From assembly GCA_015067315.1 (NCBI GenBank), contig SVMR01000007.1:42040-106039 (forward strand): DNA of 64,000 nt, in the 5' to 3' direction. The DNA is from Oscillospiraceae bacterium. GTDB lineage: Bacteria; Bacillota; Clostridia; Oscillospirales; Ruminococcaceae. Every line of letters begins with the position of its first letter. Within the stretch, counting starts at the first letter, position 1. The translations under genes were made by a program, and so were the position numbers. Shown here in pieces: positions 7,708-15,937 of the stretch. The notes under the pieces are model-generated. The model did not search any database and was not told the origin of the DNA. It was given only the letters and a program-made list of their open reading frames with translations.

Positions 7708-8889
7708 ATGGCAACTGTAACACTTAAAGACGTCAGAAAAGTTTATCCGTTCAACGGTGATGACGCAAAAAAAATCAAAAAAGGCGAACCGCTTAAAACA
7801 AACCTTACCGTTCTTCCCGACGGTCTTCTTGCAGTTCACGATTTCAACCTTGACATCAAAGATAAGGAATTCATCGTTCTTGTCGGACCTTCCGGCTGCG
7901 GAAAATCCACAACCCTTCGTATGATTGCAGGTCTTGAAGAAATTTCCGGCGGCGATCTTCTTATCGGTGACAAACGCATGAACGACGTTGCTCCGAAAGA
8001 CCGCGATATCGCAATGGTCTTCCAGAACTATGCTCTTTATCCCCACATGACCGTTTATGAAAACCTTGCTTTTGCGCTTAAACTCCGCAAAACCCCGAAG
8101 GACGAAATCGACAGAAAAGTTAAGGAAGCCGCGGAAATCCTTGATATTACCCAATATCTCGGAAGAAAACCGAAGGCTCTTTCCGGCGGTCAGCGTCAGC
8201 GTGTTGCCATCGGCCGTGCAATCGTCCGCGATCCCCAGGTTATGCTTATGGACGAACCTCTTTCCAACCTTGACGCAAAACTCCGCAACCAGATGCGCGC
8301 GGAAATCATCAAACTCCGCCAGAAAATCAACACCACTTTTATCTATGTAACCCATGACCAGACCGAAGCAATGACTCTCGGCGACAGAATCGTTATCATG
8401 AGCGACGGTTTTATCCAGCAGGTCGGAACTCCCCAGGAAGTTTTCAATCATCCTTACAACCTTTTTGTTGCGGGATTCATCGGTTCTCCTCAAATGAACT
8501 TCTTCGACGCAAAACTTCTTAAAAAAGACGGAGTTTATTCCGTTGTTCTTGACGGACATGAAGTTGTTCTTTCCGAAGAAAAACAGAAAGCTCTTGCCGA
8601 AAACGGAGTTGAAGAACAGGATATCACCCTCGGCGTCCGTCCGGAACATATCGTTCTTTCCGATAACGGCGTTTCCGCAGGCATTGACGTTTCCGAAATG
8701 ATGGGTTCTTCCGTACATCTTCACGTTACCGCCGTCGGTCAGGACGTTATCGTAATCGTCAACACCATGAATATGACCCCTTCCGAAGTTTCCGAACTCT
8801 GCGCAGGCAAAGAAGTTAAATTCGATTTTGGCGGAAACAACTGCCACGTTTTCAACAAGGAAACCGGCATTAACCTCGAAGCAAAATAA
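7708..8889 (+). CDS. Sugar ABC transporter ATP-binding protein (UgpC/MsmK/MalK type)
   Basis: The 393-residue protein has Walker A (VGPSGCGKST, near residue 60), the signature LSGGQRQRVAIGRAI, Walker B (VMLMDEPLSNLDA), the switch histidine region YVTHDQTEAM, and a C-terminal regulatory domain (TLGVRPEHI). It energises sugar importers. It is a single gene divergent from the importer operon, as expected for an MsmK-like ATPase shared by several importers. A stretch of about 20 residues near the N-terminus (FNGDDAKKIKKGEPLKTNLT) is extra compared with usual UgpC proteins. The start ATG follows GGAG within the structured leader. Confidence 0.93.
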   Translation: MATVTLKDVRKVYPFNGDDAKKIKKGEPLKTNLTVLPDGLLAVHDFNLDIKDKEFIVLVGPSGCGKSTTLRMIAGLEEISGGDLLIGDKRMNDVAPKDRDIAMVFQNYALYPHMTVYENLAFALKLRKTPKDEIDRKVKEAAEILDITQYLGRKPKALSGGQRQRVAIGRAIVRDPQVMLMDEPLSNLDAKLRNQMRAEIIKLRQKINTTFIYVTHDQTEAMTLGDRIVIMSDGFIQQVGTPQEVFNHPYNLFVAGFIGSPQMNFFDAKLLKKDGVYSVVLDGHEVVLSEEKQKALAENGVEEQDITLGVRPEHIVLSDNGVSAGIDVSEMMGSSVHLHVTAVGQDVIVIVNTMNMTPSEVSELCAGKEVKFDFGGNNCHVFNKETGINLEAK

Positions 8890-8904
8890 TCTTTGCATAA
8901 CAAA

Positions 8905-8935
8905 AAAGACCGCCCAACGGGCGGTTCTTTTTTTA
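8905..8935. terminator. Bidirectional intrinsic terminator
   Basis: gaccgccc-aac-gggcggttc is flanked by an A-run and a T-run between the convergent ATPase and M28 peptidase genes. Confidence 0.8.
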
Positions 8936-8937
8936 TT

Positions 8938-9846
8938 TTAAATTGTTTTTAAAAATTTTATGATTCCTTCTGTGAGCACCGCGATGTTGCGTTCGTCCAT
9001 AATGGTGTCACGGGGTGTATGTATTCTGTCCATATAAAGTCCGAGTTTTGACTTCTTGAAAGCGGCAACGCCGATATTCTTCTTGAAATTCTTTTGGTCG
9101 GAAGGGTAATATACAAACTTCGATTTTTCGATGAGCACGTTTTTTTCCGTAACGTCAGCGAAGGCGGCTTTAATGTTCTCAAAATGTTCCGGGAAGGCTT
9201 TTTTATTAAGAATAAGCATCAGATAATCTCCGTCGGAAACGCAGTCAAAGTTGATGAGGAGTTTATCTTTCATAACCTTCTTATGTTCCTTTGCAAAGGT
9301 TGAAGAGCCGAAAAGCCCCTTTTCCTCGTTATCGAAGAAAACGAAGCAGCTTTGAGCACGTTCTTCCTCCGTCATGGCGTTCATAAGCTCGATAAGGGTT
9401 ATGACACCGGAGGTGTTGTCGTTAACGGTGTGTTTGTTGGCGGGACCAAGTATCATAAGGAACAAAATTGCCCAGTAGGTGATTAGAGTGAACAGGGCTG
9501 TGGCGTTTGAATCATCGAAAAGATAGCCCGCAGCACCGCCAACAACGGAACCGATTATCAGCATCGGAATTACGAGCACAAAGGTATAGAGGACGGATAC
9601 CAAAACACTTTTCGGCATTATGAAATTGGGTATCGGCATTACGGCGCAGGTATCGTAATGGGCGCCGAAAACCACCTTTGCGGTATCCGGATTTCCTATA
9701 ACTATGTTGCGGCTGTAGCCGATGGCGTCCTCTTCCACCTTAATTTCCGGAAAATGAGCACGGAGATATTCGATGAAAGCGGTTTTTTGCTTCCTTGTTT
9801 TGCGAACCTGGTATTTTTCGAGGATCTCTTCTGAAATCGAGGTCAT
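8938..9846 (-). CDS. M28-family zinc aminopeptidase with internal membrane segments
   Basis: The 302-residue protein shows the M28 metal ligands in order: GAHYD (His63, Asp65), NDNTSG (Asp143), FFDNEEKG (Glu174/175) and a late IHTPRDT histidine. It is predicted to cleave N-terminal residues from peptides. Unusually, two hydrophobic stretches (about residues 80-110 and 116-134, including VLYTFVLVIPMLIIGSVVGG) sit between the first and second ligand blocks, so the enzyme is probably anchored in the membrane through its own catalytic domain. It ends next to a bidirectional terminator. Family assignment is firm, substrate unknown. Confidence 0.85.
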   Translation of the reverse strand: MTSISEEILEKYQVRKTRKQKTAFIEYLRAHFPEIKVEEDAIGYSRNIVIGNPDTAKVVFGAHYDTCAVMPIPNFIMPKSVLVSVLYTFVLVIPMLIIGSVVGGAAGYLFDDSNATALFTLITYWAILFLMILGPANKHTVNDNTSGVITLIELMNAMTEEERAQSCFVFFDNEEKGLFGSSTFAKEHKKVMKDKLLINFDCVSDGDYLMLILNKKAFPEHFENIKAAFADVTEKNVLIEKSKFVYYPSDQKNFKKNIGVAAFKKSKLGLYMDRIHTPRDTIMDERNIAVLTEGIIKFLKTI

Positions 9847-9870
9847 TTTATCATCTCTTTTCGTAAAAAA

Positions 9871-9898
9871 CGGGCGGCCGCACAGGGCCGCCCCTACA
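9871..9898. repeat. Short dispersed hairpin repeat
   Basis: gggcggccgcacagggccgcccctaca has the GGGCG...CGCCC-CTACA layout of the GC-rich repeat family, with its own core sequence. It separates the M28 and M20 peptidase genes. Confidence 0.55.
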
Positions 9899-9906
9899 TT
9901 TGAAAA

Positions 9907-11292
9907 TTAAAATTCAACTTCCTGGAGGCGGATAAGGGTTGCGATATAGATTTTGAGCGCTTCGAGCATGAATTCGACGGAAGCACCTTCGTCAACGCAA
10001 TGAACCGCGCCGACCCATTCGGGCATGGGTCTTTCCGGATGCTCGGGTCCGAAGGAAACAGCGTTCGGGAAGTCGCGGGCATAGGTTCCGCCGCCCATGG
10101 TGTAAAGTTCGGCGTTTTCGCCGGTGATTTCGTTGTAGGTGTTGATGCAGGTCCGAATCTCCGCGGAGTCCGGTTCGATATAGAAAGGCTCCATTTCGGC
10201 AACGGTTTCGCAGACGCAGTGCTCACCGAATTTTTCGTTGATTGCCGCGGTGATCTGAGCACCGGAGGTATTGGTGGGATAGCGGCTGTCGAGGCTCTGG
10301 AAGAATTTTCCGTCCCTGATTCCGATGATTCCGCCGACTATTGTAAGGGGAGAGAACTTTTTGTCGTCCGCATCGACGCCGATTCCGGTTCCGTAGGGGC
10401 AGGAATGGAGAGCTTTGAGCACGGAGAGATATTCCGCTTCCGCTTCGGAGCAAAGGTTGTTGTCAAGGATATAATTTACAAGCACGCCAATGGCGTTTAC
10501 GGTGCCTTCGGGCATGGATGCGTGTCCGGATTTGCCGGAAGCGCTTATTGTGATGAATCCGTCTTTTGCGGAAACTTCAATGTTTTCCGCCTTTTCCGGA
10601 AAGGCTCCGCTGCATTTGAGCACGGCGGTTGCTTTATCCGGAATTACGTTGAATGCCATTCCGCCTTCAATGCTCACGATTTTTTCCGGAGCGCATTTTG
10701 AATAAATCATGCCCTGGTAAATTCCCTTTTCGCCGTTGCAGACCGGGAAGTTTGAATCCGGGCTGAATGCAAAAGCCGGCGCGGGATAGTTTTTGAGATA
10801 GTACTGAACGTCGCCCATTCCGGTTTCCTCATTTGCGCCGAGAAGAGCGCGGACGGAATAGCAAAGAGGGATATTTTTTTCTTTAAGATATTTGAGGGCA
10901 TAGAGGCAGACAACGCTTGGACCTTTGTCATCCATAACGCCGCGGCCGATTATATAACCGTCCTTTTCCCACATTTCGAAAGGAGATTTTGTCCAGCCTT
11001 CGCCCACGGGAACAACGTCCAGATGGGTTACGGTTGCGATATATTTTTCCTTGTTTTCGCCGGGAAGTTCGGCATAGCCGATATAGTTTTCGCAGTTTTT
11101 GGTTTCAAGACCCAGTTCGGAAGCAATTTTGAGACCCAGTTCAAGGGCTTTTTTCGGTTCTTTGCCGAAGGGGGCATCCTCCTCCGGTTCGCCTTCGATG
11201 CTTGGAACGGCAACAAGGCGGGCAATATCCCGGAGGATATTTTCTTTGTTTTCCTCGATGAAAAGGTCTATGTCTTTAAGGTTGATTTCCAT
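9907..11292 (-). CDS. M20-family dipeptidase, PepV/Sapep type
   Basis: This 461-residue protein is a metal-dependent dipeptidase of the PepV group. The landmarks are VTHLDVVPVGEGW (metal-binding His and Asp), GVMDDKGP (bridging Asp), LGANEETGMGD (catalytic Glu pair) and a C-terminal GGGTYARDFPN. It hydrolyses dipeptides in the cytoplasm, supporting amino-acid recovery. The ATG lies behind AAGGAGA, with a promoter about 40 bases upstream. It sits beside another peptidase gene on the same strand, separated by a short hairpin repeat. Confidence 0.9.
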   Translation of the reverse strand: MEINLKDIDLFIEENKENILRDIARLVAVPSIEGEPEEDAPFGKEPKKALELGLKIASELGLETKNCENYIGYAELPGENKEKYIATVTHLDVVPVGEGWTKSPFEMWEKDGYIIGRGVMDDKGPSVVCLYALKYLKEKNIPLCYSVRALLGANEETGMGDVQYYLKNYPAPAFAFSPDSNFPVCNGEKGIYQGMIYSKCAPEKIVSIEGGMAFNVIPDKATAVLKCSGAFPEKAENIEVSAKDGFITISASGKSGHASMPEGTVNAIGVLVNYILDNNLCSEAEAEYLSVLKALHSCPYGTGIGVDADDKKFSPLTIVGGIIGIRDGKFFQSLDSRYPTNTSGAQITAAINEKFGEHCVCETVAEMEPFYIEPDSAEIRTCINTYNEITGENAELYTMGGGTYARDFPNAVSFGPEHPERPMPEWVGAVHCVDEGASVEFMLEALKIYIATLIRLQEVEF

Positions 11293-11329
11293 TTTTATAA
11301 AATCTCCTTTCGGTTTTTTCCATAGTTAA

Positions 11330-11357
11330 AGTATAACCGTTTTTCGGTGAAGGTCAA
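11330..11357 (-). promoter_or_regulatory. Promoter of the M20 dipeptidase gene
   Basis: On the minus strand TTGACC, 16 bases, TATACT, about 40 bases before the start codon. Confidence 0.6.
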
Positions 11358-11374
11358 GTGGGGGGAAAGAAAAA

Positions 11375-11665
11375 TGCATAATGCAAAGTGTAAAATTAAG
11401 GGGCGGATTTTGTACGCCAGTTTTTTAGTAAGAAAGGCCCCCTTGTCAAAGGGGGCTGTCACGCATTTATGAACAGGTGCGTGACTGGGGGATTCTTTTC
11501 AGCCTCCCCTATTAGGGGAGGTGTCACCGTAGGTGACGGAAGGGTGGTTCTGCAAAACCAATGTAGGGGCGACCTACCCCAAGGGTACTTCCTCGCACTT
11601 CGTGCTCAGGGCGCTATGCGGTCGCCCGTTTTTTATTGGAATCATCTGTTTAATGTAGGGCGGGG
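11375..11665. repeat. Block of dispersed modular repeats
   Basis: In order: a short atgcataatgcaaagtg tract; a copy with the long core GTCACGCA...TGCGTGAC (11458-11485); a copy with core GTCACCGTAGGTGAC (11523-11537); and a GC-rich copy bounded by tgtaggggcgac and gcggtcgcccg. No gene is seen here. Confidence 0.8.
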
Positions 11666-11671
11666 GCATTT

Positions 11672-12793
11672 TCAGAAAATTTCAGATTTTGCTTTTATCA
11701 GTTCGATTATTTCTTTTTCGTTTTCGATTTCGGAAGAATAGGGATAGGTTTTCACGGTTTTTTCGAAAACCTCGAGGCATTTTTGCGCCATTGTGATGTT
11801 TTTGAGATAGAGAAGCTGGTAGGCATATGCAAGGCGGCGGCGGGAAACATAGTTTGCGGTTGCTTTTATGTATTTATCCAGTTCCCTTGTATAAAGGGCG
11901 TTTATTTCTTCCGGAGCCGCTCCGCGGAAAATCCGAAGGAAAAGAAGTTCGCAGGAAAGTTCGTTCCGATGAAGACCCAAAAGTCCCGGCGCATGGAGCA
12001 TATAATTTGCAACCGTTTCCGCCTTTTCAAAATCGTGGATGTCGAAATAATAATTGTATTTCATAACGCCGACGGTGCAGACCATCGGATCGAAAAGATC
12101 TTCGCCGCTTGGAACAAAAAACCATTCCTCCGGCATATTTTTATAGCGTTCGCCTTTCGAAATAAGTCCGTTTACGTAAAGCTGGAGCCAGAAAGCCCGG
12201 AGAGCGGAAGGGTTTTTTCCGAGAACAAGGGCGTTGTTTCCGTCGTTGGAAATTCCGTTTACCCGAAGGGGGATTCCGTTAAGAAGGACGTTTCCGAAAC
12301 CGACCGCGCAAAGAATTCCGGAAAAAAGCGCGGCGAAGCTTCCTTTTTCCGCAATAGCAAAGAGAAGAAAGAAAAGAACCGCGGAAAGGAAGTTGAAAAT
12401 ACAGCCGCCGAAATTATAGAGAGCTGTTGGAAGATCTTCCTTCCAGGGGGGCGGCATCATAAGGCATTGACCGCCGGTTCCGACGATATTATAGAGCTTT
12501 ATCCGGAGTTTTCCGTCTTTTTTAATGAACATAAAGCTTCCGATACGGAAGGATATGAATTTATATCCGGTTAAAAGACCGAAAACAAGATGACCGAATT
12601 CATGGATAACCGATTGGATCAAGTATGCGGCGAGGATAAGAACCATGCAGAAAAACATCTGCAGAGCAAAATCCCCCGGCGTTCCGAAGAATTTTTCCGG
12701 ATCCGATGAAAGAACCACGAAAATTCCGCAAAGTACGCCCACCGCAAGATAGAGAATGAACGCTATTGTATTACCGCTTTTTTTGTTTTTCAA
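11672..12793 (-). CDS. M50-family (site-2-protease-like) membrane metalloprotease
   Basis: The 373-residue protein has several transmembrane helices in its first half and the zinc motif HEFGH (about residues 64-68) within a membrane segment, followed by GLLTGYKF. This is the layout of M50 membrane-embedded proteases. The second half (from about residue 200) is soluble and helical, perhaps tetratricopeptide-like, and I do not recognise it. A downstream ligand motif (NGISNDGNNA near residue 185) may supply the third zinc ligand. It starts behind GGAGG, in a divergent arrangement with the YbaK-like gene. Substrate unknown. Confidence 0.75.
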   Translation of the reverse strand: MKNKKSGNTIAFILYLAVGVLCGIFVVLSSDPEKFFGTPGDFALQMFFCMVLILAAYLIQSVIHEFGHLVFGLLTGYKFISFRIGSFMFIKKDGKLRIKLYNIVGTGGQCLMMPPPWKEDLPTALYNFGGCIFNFLSAVLFFLLFAIAEKGSFAALFSGILCAVGFGNVLLNGIPLRVNGISNDGNNALVLGKNPSALRAFWLQLYVNGLISKGERYKNMPEEWFFVPSGEDLFDPMVCTVGVMKYNYYFDIHDFEKAETVANYMLHAPGLLGLHRNELSCELLFLRIFRGAAPEEINALYTRELDKYIKATANYVSRRRLAYAYQLLYLKNITMAQKCLEVFEKTVKTYPYSSEIENEKEIIELIKAKSEIF

Positions 12794-12881
12794 AAAAAAC
12801 GCCTCCTTTTATAAATACATTATATAATAAAGCGGAAGGGAAAATAAAGACGGAATGTAAATTTTGGGGATAAATATTTTG

Positions 12882-12910
12882 TTGACAGAGTGCTTTTTCG
12901 GTGATATAAC
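12882..12910 (+). promoter_or_regulatory. Promoter of the YbaK-like gene
   Basis: TTGACA, 17 bases, TATAAC, about 40 bases before the ATG, which follows GGGAGG. Confidence 0.75.
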
Positions 12911-12947
12911 CGTTTTATAAAAAGCTTTCCGGGAGGGATTTTTAAAA

Positions 12948-13418
12948 ATGGCTATCGAAAAAGTAAGGGAATATTTCAGAAAATTCGGAATAGAGGACAA
13001 AATTCTTGAATTTGATGTTTCTTCCGCAACAGTTGAACTTGCGGCGGCGGCGCTTGGCTGTGAAGGAAAGCGAATTGCAAAAACCCTTTCGTTTACGGTC
13101 GGGGAAAAACCGATTTTGATCGTTGCCGCAGGCGACGCAAAAATCGCCAACCCCAAATATAAGGCAAAATTCGGCACAAAGGCCGTTATGCTTTCCTATG
13201 ACGACGCGGAAAAACTTATCGGTCATGCTGTCGGCGGAGTTTGTCCCTTTGCGGTAAACGAAGGCGTTGCGGTATATCTCGACGAATCCCTTAAAAGATT
13301 CGAAACGGTTTTTCCCGCCTGCGGAAGCAGCAACAGCGCCATTGAACTTTCAATTCCGGAACTTGAAAAATATTCCGGATTTTCGGAATGGATCGACGTT
13401 TGCAAGGATTGGGAATAA
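12948..13418 (+). CDS. YbaK/EbsC-family aminoacyl-tRNA deacylase-like protein
   Basis: The 156-residue protein is a stand-alone YbaK/ProX editing domain (VELAAAALGCEGKRIAKTLSF, ILIVAAGDAKIANPKYK, GHAVGGVCPF, VYLDESLKRF). Members hydrolyse mischarged tRNAs such as Cys-tRNA(Pro) or Ala-tRNA(Pro) and so guard translation accuracy. Which tRNA this member edits cannot be told from sequence. It is a single-gene unit with its own promoter, divergent from the M50 protease. Length fits the family. Confidence 0.85.
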   Translation: MAIEKVREYFRKFGIEDKILEFDVSSATVELAAAALGCEGKRIAKTLSFTVGEKPILIVAAGDAKIANPKYKAKFGTKAVMLSYDDAEKLIGHAVGGVCPFAVNEGVAVYLDESLKRFETVFPACGSSNSAIELSIPELEKYSGFSEWIDVCKDWE

Positions 13419-13429
13419 ATCCTGGGCAA

Positions 13430-13838
13430 AAAGACCGGGGATTCTTTTCAGCCTCCCCTATTAGGGGAGGTGTCACCGCAGGTGACGGAAGGGTGGTTCT
13501 GTTTTTTGCGGAACGCGTAGAGGTTTATTGAAACAATGTAGGGGCGGATATTATCCGCCCGTTTTTTATAAAAAAGGCCCCCTTGCCTAAATGTGGCTGT
13601 CACGCATTTATAAACAGGTGCGTGACTGGGGGATTCTGTATAGATTATCGGCTGGATTTAATTAAATAGGATTTACACCCTTTCGTCTTTTGCCTTCGAC
13701 AAAATCCAGCTCCCTTTGCACAAGGGAGCCTGCCCTCCGGTTTTTTTGTTTGGAGATACGGATTCTTCGCTTCGCTCAGAATGACATTGGTCTGTCATTA
13801 CGAGCCTTCGCAGAAGGCGTGACAATCCGTTCCCCATT
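13430..13838. repeat. Block of dispersed modular repeats
   Basis: It contains arms with core GTCACCGCAGGTGAC (13472-13486), a GGGCGGATATTATCCGCCC copy, a long-core GTCACGCA...TGCGTGAC copy, an imperfect ttttgccttcgacaaaa copy, and the ggattcttcgcttcgctcag...ggcgtgacaatccgtt element. No gene is seen. Confidence 0.8.
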
Positions 13839-13856
13839 AAAAAACATTTTGCATTA

Positions 13857-13884
13857 AAAAAGCACCCGCAAGGGTGCTTTTTTC
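13857..13884. terminator. Terminator after the metallophosphoesterase gene
   Basis: aaaaaagcaccc-gcaa-gggtgctttttt is symmetric and can act in both directions. It abuts the stop codon at 13883. Confidence 0.8.
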
Positions 13885-14716
13885 AGACTATGTCGATTAT
13901 TACAAGTTCCGGGCGGTTGAAAATCCGGGGAACGGGGTTTGATTCCTTTGCAAGACCGCGGCTTACTATCATTGCCGTTCCGTCTTTTTCATAAAAACCG
14001 CCGGCATATTTCGGGAAGATTCCTTCGCCGGGACAATAAAGCCCGTTGAGCAGACCGGGGATTCTCCATTGTCCGCCATGAGCATGACCGCAGAGAACAA
14101 GATCGAAACCGAGTTCGGTATAATGCTCAAAATTTTCCGGGCGGTGGATTAAAAGCACGTTGAAGGATTCTTCAAAATGATAATTTCCGGAAACTTCGCG
14201 GATATGTTCAAGCTGTTCGCTTAAATTTCCATAGGCGCTTGTATCGTCAAAACCGTAGATATCCGGTGTTCCGCTTGTCATGGAAACTGCCGCTTTTGTA
14301 TGGGTTCCGTCAAGAACCCGGATTCCGCAGGAAGCGACGATTTCCTTATAATAATCAAGTTTTTCGTGCCTTACCTCATGGTTTCCGGAGATATAGTAAC
14401 ATTCGAATTCCGCGCCGAGAGCCTTCAGCGCGGTGACTGCATTTTCGTCCGGCATCTTTCTGCTGTCGAAGATATCCCCGCCGAAAAGAACCGCGTCCGG
14501 ATTTTGAGCACGGACCGCTTTTATAAGGTCGCTCTGGTCGCTTCCGCCATAGGTGCAGGAATGCAGATCCGTTATCAAAGCTATGCGGAAAGGGGTTTCG
14601 CTCTTCGGATTTTCGATTTCGTAATGCACGGTTTTTAACCTTGAATCAATCGCGAGCACCACGAAAGCAAGGGAAAGAGCGATTATGAGCACCATTAGAA
14701 AAAATTTTTTGTTCAT
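13883..14716 (-). CDS. Membrane-anchored calcineurin-like metallophosphoesterase
   Basis: From the ATG at 14716 (MNKKFFLMVLIIALS) the protein has 277 residues. The start in the ORF track lies upstream and reads through the neighbouring DUF1653 gene in another frame. The N-terminus is a transmembrane anchor. The catalytic domain shows LITDLH, VLFGGDIFD, YISGNHE and CGHAHGGQW, the metal-binding signatures of the family, close to YkuE-like enzymes. It should act outside the membrane on a phosphoester or lipid-linked substrate. It follows the DUF1653 and CPBP genes on the same strand, possibly as one transcript. Confidence 0.85.
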   Translation of the reverse strand: MNKKFFLMVLIIALSLAFVVLAIDSRLKTVHYEIENPKSETPFRIALITDLHSCTYGGSDQSDLIKAVRAQNPDAVLFGGDIFDSRKMPDENAVTALKALGAEFECYYISGNHEVRHEKLDYYKEIVASCGIRVLDGTHTKAAVSMTSGTPDIYGFDDTSAYGNLSEQLEHIREVSGNYHFEESFNVLLIHRPENFEHYTELGFDLVLCGHAHGGQWRIPGLLNGLYCPGEGIFPKYAGGFYEKDGTAMIVSRGLAKESNPVPRIFNRPELVIIDIV

Positions 14717-14744
14717 TGAAAAATCCTCTTGAGGTTGGTCGGCT

Positions 14745-14963
14745 TTATTCCTCCGGATCGCCGATATAGGTGAAGCGCTGATATGTTTTTCCGTCCCGCT
14801 CGACGGTTTCTTCCCACATTGAAGCGGGGCGGACCCAAAGACCGAATTCCCCATAGAGGGCGCGGTAAACAACCATTTCCTCAAGGGTTTCGCTGTGTTT
14901 TGCCGTTCCGATTACTTCATATTCGTTGCCTTTGAAATGGCGGTATTTTCCGGGTTTTATCAT
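14745..14963 (-). CDS. DUF1653-family small protein
   Basis: This 72-residue protein reads MIKPGKYRHFKGNEYEVIGTA and continues with HSETLEEMVVYRALYGE, the full-length signature of DUF1653. It is a small soluble beta-rich protein of unknown biochemical role, widely distributed in Firmicutes and Proteobacteria. The start follows AAGGAG. It lies between the CPBP protease and the phosphoesterase on the same strand with short gaps. Confidence 0.88.
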   Translation of the reverse strand: MIKPGKYRHFKGNEYEVIGTAKHSETLEEMVVYRALYGEFGLWVRPASMWEETVERDGKTYQRFTYIGDPEE

Positions 14964-14984
14964 TTTGAAAACTCCTTTTTTAAA

Positions 14985-15650
14985 TTATTTTAAAAGAATA
15001 AATCCCACTGTGTTTATTCCGAAATTCGCGAACATATGCACAAACCAGGAGGTATAAACCGAACCTGTTTTTTCGTTAAGGCGGTTAAAAACAATTCCGC
15101 CGGCAAAAAGCCCGAAAAGGGCAAGGGCAAAAACCGGAAGGCTGAACCAGCCGAGCATCATCGCGGTATGATAGAGAGAAAAAGCTCCGGCGCTGAAAAT
15201 ATATGCGAATTTTCTTCCGGAAAGATTTTTTGCGTTATGGAAAACGAAACCCCGGAAGAAAAATTCTTCAAGAAGGGAATTCGCAAAGGAAATATAGAGC
15301 GAAACGAAAAGAAAATTTTCTTTTGTGACGCCGGCGTTTTCCGAAAGGGAACCGGCAATTTTTGAAAAATCAATTATTCCCGAAAGGGCAAAATATCCGC
15401 CGGTTATGATAAGATAGATTCCCGCGCCGAGAAGAAGCGCCGTTTTTAAGCCGCTTTTGCTGAATCTGAGGAAGGAAGTTAAATCCGTTTCCTTGAAAAA
15501 GCGGGCAAAAAGAAGCGGAATTATCAGAAAAACCGCAATTTTAACGGCGGATTTTGCGGCATAGCCGGGCATTATCACGCCGTCGGTGAACGCCATTATT
15601 CCGCAGGCGAGGATTACTGCGGCGATGAAATATAAAAGCCGTTTTTTCAA
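14985..15650 (-). CDS. CPBP-family intramembrane metalloprotease (Abi-like)
   Basis: The membrane protein has about seven hydrophobic segments and the CPBP motifs EEFFFRGF and, further on, SLYHTAM. These belong to glutamate-type intramembrane proteases related to Rce1. I chose the TTG at 15650 (LKKRLLYFIAAVIL), eight bases after AGAGGTGA. The ORF-track start at 15719 begins inside a dispersed repeat and adds a hydrophilic tail with no good ribosome site. That gives 221 residues. Members serve in peptide maturation, bacteriocin immunity or unknown roles. Nothing nearby points to a bacteriocin. Confidence 0.8.
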   Translation of the reverse strand: MKKRLLYFIAAVILACGIMAFTDGVIMPGYAAKSAVKIAVFLIIPLLFARFFKETDLTSFLRFSKSGLKTALLLGAGIYLIITGGYFALSGIIDFSKIAGSLSENAGVTKENFLFVSLYISFANSLLEEFFFRGFVFHNAKNLSGRKFAYIFSAGAFSLYHTAMMLGWFSLPVFALALFGLFAGGIVFNRLNEKTGSVYTSWFVHMFANFGINTVGFILLK

Positions 15651-15696
15651 AAAAGCGGTCACCTCTTTTTTAACAGGTATAATATTATTGGTAAAT

Positions 15697-15937
15697 TCAA
15701 GAAGGAATCCCTCCGTCATTGCTTACACGATGCCACCTCCTTTTGACAAGGGAGGCTGCCCTCCGGGTTCTTGGTAATCCCTCATCCGTCACGCTTTATT
15801 CTTGGGGCGTGCCACCTTCCCCTCTGGGAAGGCTAAAACCAGACCGGAATCCTTTTTGCGGAATGCCGGGGACGATGTTTCCTATGGTTTTACAAATCAT
15901 TGTGCACTATGCACTATGCACTATGCATTATGCATTG
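15697..15937. repeat. Dispersed repeats plus a short tandem tract
   Basis: Two hairpin modules have cores CAT-tgcttacacg-ATG and CACGC...GCGTG. They are followed by a gcactatgcactatgcactatgcattatgc tract whose last bases overlap the 3' end of the TcdA gene. Confidence 0.7.

Noticed and set aside
7589-7720. 43-codon ORF in the ABC ATPase leader as a real leader peptide
   Set aside because: AAGGAGG is only two bases from the ATG, which is too close for good initiation, and the peptide has no pattern expected of an attenuator. Kept only as part of the leader finding.
13430-13838. CRISPR array
   Set aside because: The repeats differ in length and core, spacing is irregular, there are no unique spacers of constant size, and no cas genes are present.
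15900-15937. Phase-variable microsatellite
   Set aside because: The tract is an imperfect 7-8-base quasi-repeat with few units, and it sits at the 3' end of tcdA, not in a promoter or early coding region.
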